Source: Eurosta solidaginis (taxonomy: Eukaryota > Arthropoda > Insecta > Diptera > Tephritidae). Taken from it: 64,000 nt of DNA. The DNA lies in the NCBI RefSeq assembly GCF_040869045.1, contig NC_090319.1, positions 300,254,998 to 300,318,997 on the forward strand. The letters are read 5' to 3'. The notes beneath the pieces were generated by a model. The model did no database searches, had not been told where the DNA came from, and saw only the letters and a list, made by a program, of their open reading frames with translations. The translations under genes and the position numbers were made by a program. The stretch's first letter is position 1. Each line of letters starts with the position of its first letter. Positions 1 to 12,500 of the stretch are shown here, piece by piece.

Positions 1-65
1 TCTTATTATGAAATTCGGAAATTTGTTCTAATATAACAATGTTGAATCCAGCATACCATCTTTAG

Positions 66-99
66 ACTTTAGTCGCCTCCTACGACAGGCATGCCTCAC
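66..99 (-). repeat. Short fragment of the SINE-like repeat seen in full at 54036-54434
   Basis: The segment containing TCGCCTCCTACGACAGGCAT is nearly the same as part of the 54360-54400 region, in the same orientation. It contains a short stem-loop (GTCG/CGAC). Only the 5'-end piece of the repeat is present. Confidence 0.5.
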
Positions 100-388
100 C
101 GTAGAAAATTTCTAAAGCCCAGAGGTAGTGTGATTTCAAAGCTAACTAACTATTAATGAAAGATATTCCCCATAATAATAAAGTATTGCCGCAATGTTTT
201 GTACCCAAAACTCAATTTTGGTTGAAGCAGGTTTGCTCTACTAAAAGACAGATTCGAGTTCTAGTTACTTTCTTCAGCAATTTATAAACATACATATTTA
301 GCTCTGCTCTTGCATAGTTGCAACCACTTACTTACATACAATGTATATGTTTAAGAAATTAGCTCATCTGCATTTCTTTATATTTCAG

Positions 389-573
389 GCATAATAAAAG
401 TAATTACTTTAACTACATTATATATGAACTCAATGTGGTGGCCCCCGAATGCAACTTTTGGTGGTTTCCTTCACCAAGGACTCTTTCTACTACTCTCTTC
501 AGTGGCCACATTTAACTACGTTATGGCGACACTGACAGGTCCTAGTTTTTTGCCGAAACAATGGAAGCCAAAC
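389..573 (+). CDS. ZDHHC6: ZDHHC6 exon (first in window)
   Basis: The acceptor is a T-rich tract ending TTTCAG at 383-388. The exon starts with two bases completing a split codon, then codes IIKVITLTTLYMNSMWWPPN and a hydrophobic membrane segment, ending LLPKQW-type (FLPKQWKPN here) at 573. The donor is GTAAGT at 574. The exon ends in phase 0. The ATG at 424 is internal, because the conserved reading frame continues upstream of it to the acceptor. Confidence 0.92.
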
Positions 574-3500
574 GTAAGTGAATTTCTATATACATATATT
601 TTTTTACAAATAGAGGTTTGTTTGCAGACACAAGCTTTATAAGAATTTGCTTTAAATTGTACAATTAAAAATTCACAAAGATTTTGTTTGTAGACTTCAA
701 CTACAATATTCAATTTCAAGTATGCAAAGCATATCTAATATATATATTATAAATGGGAAAGTTTGGATGTGAAGATGTTTGGATGTTTGGATGTTTGGAT
801 GTTTGTCCAGACGTTTGTCTTTGTGACTCAATAACGCAAGAACGGCTGGACCGATTTGGATGAAATTTTGCACACATATAGCCAATAGTCTAGAAGGATC
901 TACTAGCTATATATTTTTCAAAAGGGGCGTGGTCCCCGCCCCCTAGGAACAGTTATAATTTAATTATTATATTTTTTCGTCTTTGCGACTGAATAACGCC
1001 AGAATGGCTACAAGGATTTTGATGAAATTTGGGACACAGACAGTAGTCTACTAGCGAAATTTTTTTCGAACATGGAAAGAGGGGTGGGGGTCCCACGACC
1101 CTTTCGAGCAATTACTTTTTAATAATCTTTACACATTATAACTTTACGTATACTGGCCTTCACCAATACCACAGACTCAAGGGGTCAAATAAGTCGAGGG
1201 ATTACAAAGTAAGCAGTGACACCCTCCGCCCGCCCCCTTTATCTACCCCTCTGGTGTAAAATCTATAAATTGTTATAACTCAATATAAATTTTCTCCTAA
1301 ATCAATAGTTTTTGGTATCTGGTACATACAGAACGAGATCTAGACAATTTTGGAGGAACGATCAGTGGTCCTCTCCTCTACTCCCGCCATCCGCCCTCCA
1401 TCAATTGTTTTTATTAGCACGCTTTTATTAGCTTTACCTGTATGTTTCTATGTAACCTTTTATTCGCTCCAATGCGCCTGCTGCCTTATTAACATGGTTT
1501 TATAATTAGCTTCACCTTATTTGTAATCCCGTAAGGGTCATATCGAGACCCTTATGGGATCATTTCTGGATGGTTTTCGGGATCGGTCCGGGATTACGCC
1601 GGGGTAATTTCGGGACTTTTTCGGGACTATTTCGGGATCATTTTGGGACCCTTCCGGGATCATTTCTGTATAGTTTTCGGGATCCGTCCGGGATCCCGTC
1701 GGGGTTATTTTGGGACAATTTCGGGACTATTCCGGAATCATTTCGGGACTATTTCGCGATCATTTGGGGACCTTTCCGGCATCATTTCTGGATGATTTTC
1801 GGGATCCGTCCGGGATCCCGTCGGGGTACTTTCGGGATCATTTGAGTACCTTCGAGAGATAAGTTCTTGATGGTTGCCGGGATCATTACGGGACTTTTTC
1901 GGGGTTATTTTGGGTCCCTTTAGGCATCATTTCTGGATGGTCTTCGGGATTCGTCCGGCATCCCGTCGGGGTCATTTCGGGACTTTTTCGCGACTAATAC
2001 GGAACATTTGGGGACCCTTTTGGCATCATTTCTGGATGGTTTTCGGGATCCGTCCGAGATCTTGTCGGGGTAATTTGGGGACTTTTTCGGGATCATTTGG
2101 GGGCTCTTCCGGCATCATTTCTTGATGGTTTTCGGGATCCGTCCGGGATCTCGTCGGGGTCATTTGGGGACTTTTTCGGGGTCATTTGGGGGCTCTTCCG
2201 GCATCATTTCTGGATGGTTTTCGGGATCCGTCCGGGATCCCGTCGGGGTCATTTCGGGACTTTTTCGCGACTAATACGGGATCATTTGGGAACCCTTTCG
2301 CCATCATTTCTGTATGGTTTTCGGGATCCGTCCCGGATCTCGTCGGTGTCATTTGGGGACTTTTTCGGAATCATTTGGGGGCTCTTACGGCATCATTTCT
2401 GAATGGTTTTCGGGATCCGTCCGGGATCTCGTCGGGGTCATTTGGGGACTTTTTCGGGATCATTTGGGGGCTCTTCCGGCATCATTTCTGGATGGTTTTC
2501 GGGATCCGTCCGGGATCCCGTCGGGGTCATTTCGGGACTTTTTCGCGACTAATACGGGATCAATTGGGAACCCTTTCGGTATCATTTCTGGATGGTTTTC
2601 GGGATCCGTCCGGGATCCCATCACGGTCATTTCGGGACTATTAGGGGATCATTTGAGGACCTTCCGGAATCATTTCTGGATAGTTTTCGGGATCCTTTCA
2701 GGATCCCGTCGGAATAATTGCGGGACTTTTTCGGGATCATTTGGGGTCCCTTCCGGCATCATTTCTGGATGGTTCTTGGGATTCGTCCGGCATCCCGTCG
2801 GGGTCATTTCGGGACTTTTTCTCGACTAATACGGGATCGTTTGCGGGCCCTTTCGGTATCATTTCTGGATAGTTGTCGGGATACGTTCGGGATCCCGTCA
2901 GGGTCTTTTCGGAGCTATTAGGAGACCATTTGAGGACCTTTCTGGCATCATTTCTGGGTAGTTTTCGGGATCCTTTCGGGATCCCGTCAGGGTCATTTCG
3001 GGACTTTTCCGGGATCATTTAAAGATGGCTTTCAGGATTCGTCCGGGATCCCGTCAGGGTAATTTCTGGACTTTTCTGAGACTATTTCGGGATCATTTTG
3101 GGACCTTTCCAAGATCATTTCTGGATGGATTTCGGGATCTGTCCGGGATGCCGTCAGGGTCATTTTGGGACTATTAGGTGATCATTTGAGGACCTTTCCG
3201 GCATCACTTCTGGATGGTTTTCGGTATCTTTTCAGGATCCCGTCGGAATAATTGCGGGACTTTTTCGGGATCATTTGGGGTCCCTTCCGGCATCATTTCT
3301 GGATGGTTCTTGGGATTCGTCCGGCATCCCGTCGGGGTCATTTCGGGACTTTTTCTCGACTAATACATGATCATTTGCGGGCCCTTTCGGTATCATTTCT
3401 GGATAGTTGTCGGGATACGTTCGGTTTCCCGTCAGGGTCTTTTCGGAACTATTAGGAGACCATTTGAGGACCTTTCTGGCATCATTTCTGGGTAGTTTTC

Positions 3501-6500
3501 GGGATCCTTTCGGGATCCCGTCAGGGTCATTTCGGGACTTTTCCGGGATCATTTAAGGATGGCTTTCAGGATTCGTCCGGGATCCCGTCAGGGTAATTTC
3601 TGGACTTTTCTGAGACTATTTCTGGATCATTTTGGGACCTTCCCAAGATCATTTCTAGATGGATTTCGGGATCAGTCCGGGATGCCATCAGGATCATTTT
3701 GGGACTATTAGGTGATCATTTGTGGACCTTTCCGGCATCACTTCCGGATGGTTTTCGGTATCCGTTCAGGATCCCGTCGGAATCATTACGGGACTTTTTC
3801 GGGATCATTTGGGGTCCCTCCCAAGGTCATTTCTGGATGGATTTCGGGATCTGTCCGGGATCCCGTCAGGGTCATTTAGGGATGCTTTCAAGATCCCTCA
3901 GGGTCATTTCAGGACTTCTTCGGGACTATATCGGGATCATTTCTGGATGGTTTACGGGATCCGTCCAGGATCCCTTAAGGGTCATTTCGGGACTATTAGG
4001 TGATCATTTGAGGACCTTTCCGGCATCACTTCTGGATGATTTTCGGTATCCGTTCGGGATCCCGTCGGAATCATTGCGGTACTTTTTCGGAATCATTTGG
4101 GATCCCTTCCGGCATCATTTCTGGATGGTTTTCGGGATTTGTCCGGGATCCCGTCGGGGTTATTTCGGGACCTTTTCGGGGCTATTACGGGATCATTTGG
4201 GGATCCTCTAGGGGTCGTTTCGTGACTTTCTGTATTATTTCGGGATCATTTGGGGACCCTTCCGGCATAATTTCTTGATGGTTTGCCGGATCCATCAGGG
4301 TCATTTCGGGACCATTTTGGGATCGTTTAGGGACCCTTCCGAGATCATTTCTGGATCCGTCCGGGATGCCGTAGGAGCCATTTCGGCATTTTTTGTTACT
4401 TTTACGGGATAGTTTTTGGACCCTTCCGGAATCATTTCTGGATCTGTGCGGGATCCCATCTGGGTCATTTCCGCACTATTTCGGGATCATTTTGGGATCC
4501 TTCCGGAATCATTTCTGTATGGTTTTCGCGATCCGTCGTGGATCCCCTCGGAGCCATTTCGGAACTTTTTCTGGAGTATGTCGGGGTCATTTGGGGACTT
4601 TTTCGGGATCATTTGGGGTACCTACCGTCATCATTTCTGGATGGTTTTCGGTATCCGTCCGGGATCTCGTCGGGGTCATTTGGGAACCTTTTCGGGATCA
4701 TTTGGGGGCTCTTCCGGCATCATTTCTGGATGGTTTTCGGGATCCGTCCGGGATCCCGTCGGGGTAATTTCGGGACTATTAGGGGACCATTTGGGGACCT
4801 TTCCGGCATCATTTCTGGATAATTTTCGGGATCCGTCCGGGATGCCGACGAGGTCATTTCGGGAATATTTCGGGATCATTTGGGATACCTACCGGCATCA
4901 TTTCTGGATGGTTTTTGGGATTCGTCCGGGATCCCGTCGGGGTCATTTCGGGACTTTTTCTCGACTAATACGGGATCATTTGCGGACCCTTTCGGCATCA
5001 TTTCTGGATAGTTGTCGGGATCCGTTCGGGATCCCATCACGGTCATTTCGTGACTATTAGGGGATCATTTGAGGACCTTCCGGAATCATTTCTGGATAGT
5101 TTTCGGAATCCTTTCGGGATCCCGTCAGGGTCATTTCGGGACTTTTCCGGGATCATTTAAGGATGGCTTTCAGGATTCGTCCGGGAACCCGTCAGGGTAA
5201 TTTCTGGACTTTTCCGAGACTTTCGGGATCATTTTGGGACCTTCCCAAGATCATTTCTGGATGGATTTCGGGATCTGTCCGGGATGCCGTCAGGGTCATT
5301 TTGGGACTATTATGTGATCATTTGAGGACCTTTCCGGCATCACTTCTGGATGGTTTTCGGTATCCGTTCAGGATCCCGTCGGAATAATTGCGTGACTTTT
5401 TCGGGATCATTTTGGGTCCCTTCCGGCATCATTTCTGGATGGTTTTTGGGATTCGTCCGGCATCCCGTCGGGGTCATTTCAGGACTTTTTCTCGTCTAAT
5501 ACGGGATCATTTGCGGTTCCTTTCGTTATCATTTCTGGATAGTTGTCGGGATCCGTTCTGGATCCCGTCAGGGTCTTTTCGTAACTATTAGGAGATCATT
5601 TGAGGACCTTTCCGGCATCATTTCTGGATAGTTTTCGGGATACTTTCGGGTCCCATCAGGGTCATTTCGGGACTTTTTCGGCATCATTTAAGATTGGTTT
5701 TCAGGATTCGTCCGGGATCCTGTCAGGGTAATTCCTGGACTTTTCCGAGACTATTTCGGGATCATTTTGGGACCCTCCCAAGATCATTTCTGTATGGTTT
5801 TCGCGATCCATCGTGGATCCCCTCGGAGCCATTTCGGAACTTTTTCTGGAGTATGTCGGGATAATTTAGGGACCCTTCCTGAATATTTTCGGAATGGTTT
5901 TTGAGATCCGCCCTGGAGCCCGTCAGGGTCATTTCGGAACCTTTTCGGGATCATTTTGGAACACCTTCAGGGATTATTTCTGTGTGGTTCTCTGGATACG
6001 TCTGGAATCGTGTCGTTGTCATTTTGGGTTTTTTGGGACTTTTCCGGGAACTTTTGGAGACCCTTCCGGGGCATTTCTGGATGGTTTTCGGGATCCGTCC
6101 GCTATAGCGTGGGGGTCATTTCGTAGCTTTTTCTGGACAATTTCGGGATCATTTGTGATCCTATCAGGTTATCAGCTCATTTAGTTCTTTTTTTTACTCA
6201 ATTTCAAAAATAAAATGCATTAGACAGAAAACAAAATTTTAAACAGATAACTTGATAAGCAGGGTAATGCGAAGAGCCCATATATTTAAATAACTCCTTG
6301 CGGACGGGGCCGCGGGTAAAGGCTAGTAAATATATACGCGGTGGCTTTCGAATGCAATGAAATTATTACACATTGCTGTTATGCCTAAAAGTATGCAATA
6401 TTTTTTCATATCCACAAGCAAACTTCTCAAAATTTAGAAACAGTTGAATCTACTTAGACCCGGTTTTTCAGTACAAGTTTAACTCAGTTAGTCAGTTAAT

Positions 6501-9500
6501 ATAATAATAATAATTTATTTATTTACGGTCTTTAAGACCTAGTTCAAGGTAAAAAAAAAAAAATATATATATATAAATAAATTGTATACATTTCATGCTT
6601 AATGACTTACAGTATAAAAATAATTTTGCTTTAAACTTATTAATATTTTCACAGTCTTTTATCGCATTTGGTAATTCATTGTACATTTTATAACCTATAT
6701 ATTCTAAAGTCTTCTTCGCGAACTCCGTTCTTACTCTAGGCAGTCTTATATTTCCGCTGCTTCTAGTTCCATAGTTATGTATTTCATGATTAAAATGTAT
6801 TCTCCCGTTGAGATAATTCGGTGTTATTCCTAATTTCATATGATGTATAAATTTCAATGTGAAATAATATATCGACTGTTTTACACTGAGCCAGTTTAAC
6901 ATATTTAGCATTGTAGTTTTTGGTGTTCTAAGCGAACATTTTAAAACTAATCGCATTGCCTTGTTTTGTTGTATCTGCAGTTTTTTTATTTGTGTGTCAT
7001 TTGCTAATAGCAGGATTGTTGGACAATAGATAAAGTGCGGTTCAATAATTGATCGATACACTAATAATTTGTGTCGTTGACTAATATATTTACAAGTTCT
7101 GTACATAAAACCAATTTTTTTTGCAATTTTGTTTTCTAAATAACTTATGTGTTCTCCAAATCTAAGGTTTTTGTCGATCCAGACTCCTAGGTATTTGATC
7201 TTGTCTACTTGCTGAATTTCAACATTTCTTATCTTCAGAGTAATATTGCTAAGGTTATTGGCACCCATAATGCTTTGATTTTTGCAAAATATCATACTTT
7301 TGGTTTTATCCACGTTCACTTTCAACTTTCTATGGCATAGCCATTTGTAGAGGGAGTCTAAGTCTTCTTGCATTTTCGATACCGCAAAGCCCGCACTTCT
7401 TTCACTAATGGTTATCAATGCATCATCCGCAAATAGTCGAATATTGCAATATTTCAAGCATTCTTTAGTATCGTTAATATATATTGTAAACAATAGCGGT
7501 GCCAATACTGAACCTTGCGGTAGCCCAATATGTACATCAGCAACCGGTGAAACTGCACTTCCAATTATCGTCTTCTGTTTTCTATTACTCAAATAGCTTC
7601 TGAACCATTCCAAGGATTTTCCTCTTATCCCATTATTAAACATAACATTCAGCAGTTCCTCTCTATCCACAGTTTCAAAACCACGTTTTAAGTCTAAAAA
7701 GACTGAGATCACAACTTTCTTATCAGTTATATCCTCTTTCCATTCCGCAATAACCATATTCAGTGCGGTTTCGCAAGAATGGCTTTTCCTAAACCCAGAT
7801 TGTTCAGGTATAATAATTTGGTATTTATCTAGATATGCCACTAATTGATTTTTAACCACCGTTTCCATAATTTTTTCATCTGCGGGTAGCGTATTAATTG
7901 GGCGCAGTTCCTCTGGCCTTACTGTATTTTTGACTTTTTCCGCAGGTACTATAGTTGATACTTTCCAGCAATTTGGAACAATGCTACTGTTTATTGATTC
8001 ATTTATTATATCTTTGTAGAAGTGAGCAATGTAAATCATGGCATCTTTAAATACCCCCTCCGACAAAAGCTTTTTTCCACCATATTTGTTTCTAAAAGAT
8101 TTAGTAATGTTCATTATATCATCTAACTCTACGTCGGTGAATTGAAAATTTTCAATTGCATTATTTACACTTGTTTCTGCCGCAATTGGAATTATTTCAA
8201 TGCTATCATTAATTTCAGCTATGCTCTGTACAAAAAATGTATTTAGGGCATTGGCTATATCGTATTCCTTCTCGAGGCATTCACCGTTAATTACTATTTT
8301 GCTAACGACCTTTCTGTCATCGGTGAGCTCAGCAAGATGTTTTAAAGACTTCCACATCCGCTTCATGTCTCCTGCACTATCGAGCACTTTATCTTCCATA
8401 TATTTCTTCTTTTTATACATAACAGTTTTTTTATATATTTTTTTTTATGCCATTATAATCCACCCAGTTGCCAGTATTTCTAGCAGTATTATAGAATTCA
8501 AATTTTCTTTTGTGCAGTTCCTTTAGCTCACGGTCATACCATGTAACGCCAGCCTGGCCCTATTTGTTCTGAATCCGGCCCCTGTATCATTACCTATGTG
8601 TGTGTGTGTGTGGGCAAGTACTTTCGTGAATACAATATCGTATGTTAGAAATGCACTTTGCGGGACTATAAGGCAGTTCACTATGCGTATGTGTGCGTAT
8701 CGGTTGCTAAGCAAAAGTAGGAGAAATTCAGCGATTAGATACAATGAGATACATATACACATGAAACTAGTCAGTTAGGCCAAGAACAGGAACCGTAGGG
8801 TATAAAAGGGTCATAACGGCGGTAAACTCCGCATTACGGGGCGTTTCTTTTGCAAAGTGCGATCGGCAGCCAACAAAATTGGCATTAGAGAAAAAAATAA
8901 TAAAATAAAATTTTTCTATGTTTGGTGAAGTGTGCTGAAGTATATTTTCAAGCGAAAGTATAAGTCTCGAGTGGGTGAATAGTGGAGTGAGTGCAAAAAA
9001 AAAAAAAAACTAATAAATCACTGAAAACTTTGAGTGGACGAAGTAGGTGCGGGCAAACCTAGAACCCGATGCAGGAGCGAAACCCCTTGGTCGATCGAGT
9101 AAGGACGCCTGAAGGCTACCAACAATAAGGCAAACCGCCACCAAGCACCCTGATCTTCGTGCATACACACAATCACCTACGCATACACACAATCACACAC
9201 GCACACTAATATTGTATATGCCCGCAATCACCCGCCAATCACACGCCAACATCAACAGCAAGAAAAGTATCCGCGAGATTGTAAGCGGTGACAGGTGAAG
9301 GATATCAACAACCACCACAGGTTATTATATGCTAACACAGCTGATCAAGTAAGTGGAAAGCTAAAGAAAGTCATTGACCGCTGCAAGATCTCCAGCGGCC
9401 ACCTAACAATACCCCATGGAAAACCAGAGAGCGTGAGAGCTGTGTAACCAGGAGACGAAGAGCGAGTGCGCCCGCGCCATGCGGAGAAAATATCAACGAG

Positions 9501-12500
9501 AAGGTCCCAGCGCAGCAGCCAGCAAGAAGATCAGATTCGAGTTCTCTCTATATGTATATATTTTTGATTTGCTTTGTTTGTAAGGTTCTTGTAAATGTAT
9601 GCTCTCAAGCTTTGTAGGACACGTAACTAGTTAGGTATGCTTTGCTTTGTTTCTTGTTCCCTTTGCGTTTCGTTTCCTTAGATATCATTTCATTAGGCCA
9701 GCACGACATTATAAACTCAAATTTTGGTCTTATTGAAAGCAAGGAAACCTCAAGAGGAAAATCTATTTCGAGGAGATCAAAATTCGAAATTAAAGGATGT
9801 TGCATAGATATTTCGAAGTTTGATTTCGTTTGAGCAATTTTCTAGGTGAGAAAGAAAAAAAAAAAAAGGGAAAAGGCTCATACCCGAGAACGAAATTCTT
9901 CTTGATGTCGTATTGTATGTCAAGCGTAATAAATAACGATCAAGGTAGCGAAAGGCAAAGGAAAACAGAAAAAGAAAGAAAAAAAAATAGAAATATAGAT
10001 CTGCCGGTTTTTTTTTTTTGCACGTAACATCGGAAGGCAGCCCAGGTGACACTAGTTATCCATTATCGGAATAACCCAAGGAGTAGAAGAAAAAAAAAAA
10101 ACTCATATTCGGCCTCAGTTTTTTTTAGTTCAATTCACTATCAATTACACTTTTCTTGCTCTTCCTTTTTTGTTTTTTTTTTTCTTTTTTTTATTGATTC
10201 CTACCGTTTCCCGCTCGCTTCCGAAATTAACAAATTTGCTGATGTGATTTAAGGTAATTTTATTTTGATCCCGCCAGGGATTTGCTAGTACCTATTATTT
10301 ATGCGAAATTTCACTTTTGAACGCAACAACTCTTGCAAGTTCTTTTTTATGTTTTTTTATATTAATTTTGATCTGCGAACATGGCCGGGTTGCTCTATTC
10401 AACGCAATAAATAAACAACTAACGCATGGTTGACCCGCTCGCTGCTCCCAAACACGAGCGAGTGACCAGGCACTAGAAAAAGAAAATCTAAGAGACCACT
10501 GAGCAACCATCTACAAACTTATGTATGGATGTAACCACGTATGTCTATCTCTCCCACTCTTTAGCAGAATCCGCGCTCTGGTACCATAACGCTGGAAAAC
10601 TGAGGTGAGTGAGATCACATATACATATACACATATATATATTCCAATTGTTTACTATGAAGTTTTGCTTCTTTTATATCATATGTATGTGCGTATAATT
10701 ATGTGGACATAAATATGTACATGGATAACATATGACCAAATACATACCCCAAATCTATCTGTTGTTTTAAATTCTAGCTTTGAATCTTTCGGTAGCAACC
10801 TGAAGTTGCGTTGGATTAACTTTCTATAAACATAAGGTTTCTCGTGTATTTCCTTTTTAAGTTTTTTTACACGGATACGCGTGACATTAGTTCGTAGACA
10901 GCTAGGCTGTTAGGTTACAAGAAAAAAAAAAAGAAAAAAAAAAAAAAAAACTAATTATGATTTATTTTTTTTTAGAATAAACTTGATATTTCTTGAATTT
11001 CCATATATATATATCTCATAGTATTAGTTATACCCAAAACTTCTTATTTGCTTTGTCTTGGTAACATTTTTTTATTTAATGAATTACCTAATCCTTAGAA
11101 TATTGAACTATAATGTAGTTATGATAGGGTAGATAGTAGAGGAGTACAATAAAATTTAATGTTGGTACCTTGAAATATACTTCAGTATTTTGCCCTTAAA
11201 GATTGGATGATGGAGTGCTAAGCATATATATTTGGTGTGGGTGTTACGCTAGGGTAGGAAAGGGGCCGTGGGAGCAAGGAAGAAATGACTAGACCACACT
11301 TGCATTAGGGACGGATTATCTAGTATTCGGACAAGGGGGCGTTGCACACTGGAGTCAAGGCGACGCCCAAGGCTGCGCAAGAAACGCCGCAGGAGGGGAG
11401 GGCCGACTCCAACGGACAGGACAGGACTTTTCTTTTTTCATCTTCCCTGCACCCAATTCCTATTTTCTCGCCCTTTTACTTTCTGTCCCGGCATCCATCA
11501 CCTTTTGACCCCGCCCCATCCTTACCCAATCCTATTTGATTTCCTCCCTGATGAAACAAACATAACCAGGCATGATAAATAAAAATTTTGTTAATGTTGG
11601 TGCTATCAAGGAGGGTGGAAAGGGCCCCACCACCGACGAGCTAGCCCGGGCTCGCCAGCATGCCTGTTCACCACCACACCTTGATAGAAACACGCACCCA
11701 CATAACAATGGCGCCCAACGTACGTGCCTGGAGGTAATGAGTCCAAGTTCTTGTTATTCCCCGACTCCGTTTCCCCCCTCCACATCTTATTTGTCTTTTT
11801 CTACTTATCTTTTCGGACTGGTTAGGATCATGAAGGCAGCATCCGTCCAGCTTTCTGGAAGGGATTAGTGCTTGATTGAAATATAGATAAATCACTTTAT
11901 TTAAGGGGGGTGTGAATAACACAATGTCGACAAGCCTTTCATAAGGTCAGCACACGTGAAAGTGGTGTTTGATATTGAGTGAATCGCAATAAAATTTCGT
12001 GTAAGACTCAGCCATTTAAGCTGCCTCTTATGCAGTCCAGTACAGCGTATGAGTGAGGTTTTGGCGTCTTACCAGGGGTAGATAGGGGTTTCGCGGTGAG
12101 GTGTAGCATCCACGCTGCGTGTTACAGCACTCGCTACTGTTGTGCTGGACCCTACCAGAAACTTAACAGATTTAGATGACCTAGACGCCGGACGGAAGAC
12201 GCACGGACGTGAGATTCCCACCATAACCCTGCCTAGCAGTAACACCAAGTAAGCACCAAAGTAATTACAACAGGAGGTTTATAATTTTCAGATATAACGA
12301 TACATTTTTTTTGCTAGATAACAGATTTATCTTCCTTCAGCAGAATTTGTTTAAGTTTTGGAGGTAGTGCACTTTTGTAATACTCACTGAGTTTTTCTCT
12401 TCTTGGTTTTTCCTTTTTTATTCGTGCCTATTAAAGATCTTGTAGTGAGGCCAAGTCATTGAAATCTCGATAGTGCATTCTAAAACGAATTACGCAATTG

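Noticed and set aside
424..642. A stand-alone 72-codon gene starting at ATG 424
   Set aside because: The conserved frame runs upstream to an acceptor at 388 and a donor at 574 ends the exon; the last codons of the open frame are intron.
1540..6180. Regular short repeats suggestive of a CRISPR array
   Set aside because: There are no unique spacers; the repeat is continuous and hierarchical, and the window is a fly nuclear genome.
1570..6184. More than fifteen open frames of 60-214 codons with repeating FGIR.GSRRGHFGTF-like peptides
   Set aside because: They follow from a stop-free 11-bp tandem monomer; neighbouring frames are equally open and no start, splice or domain signal supports translation.
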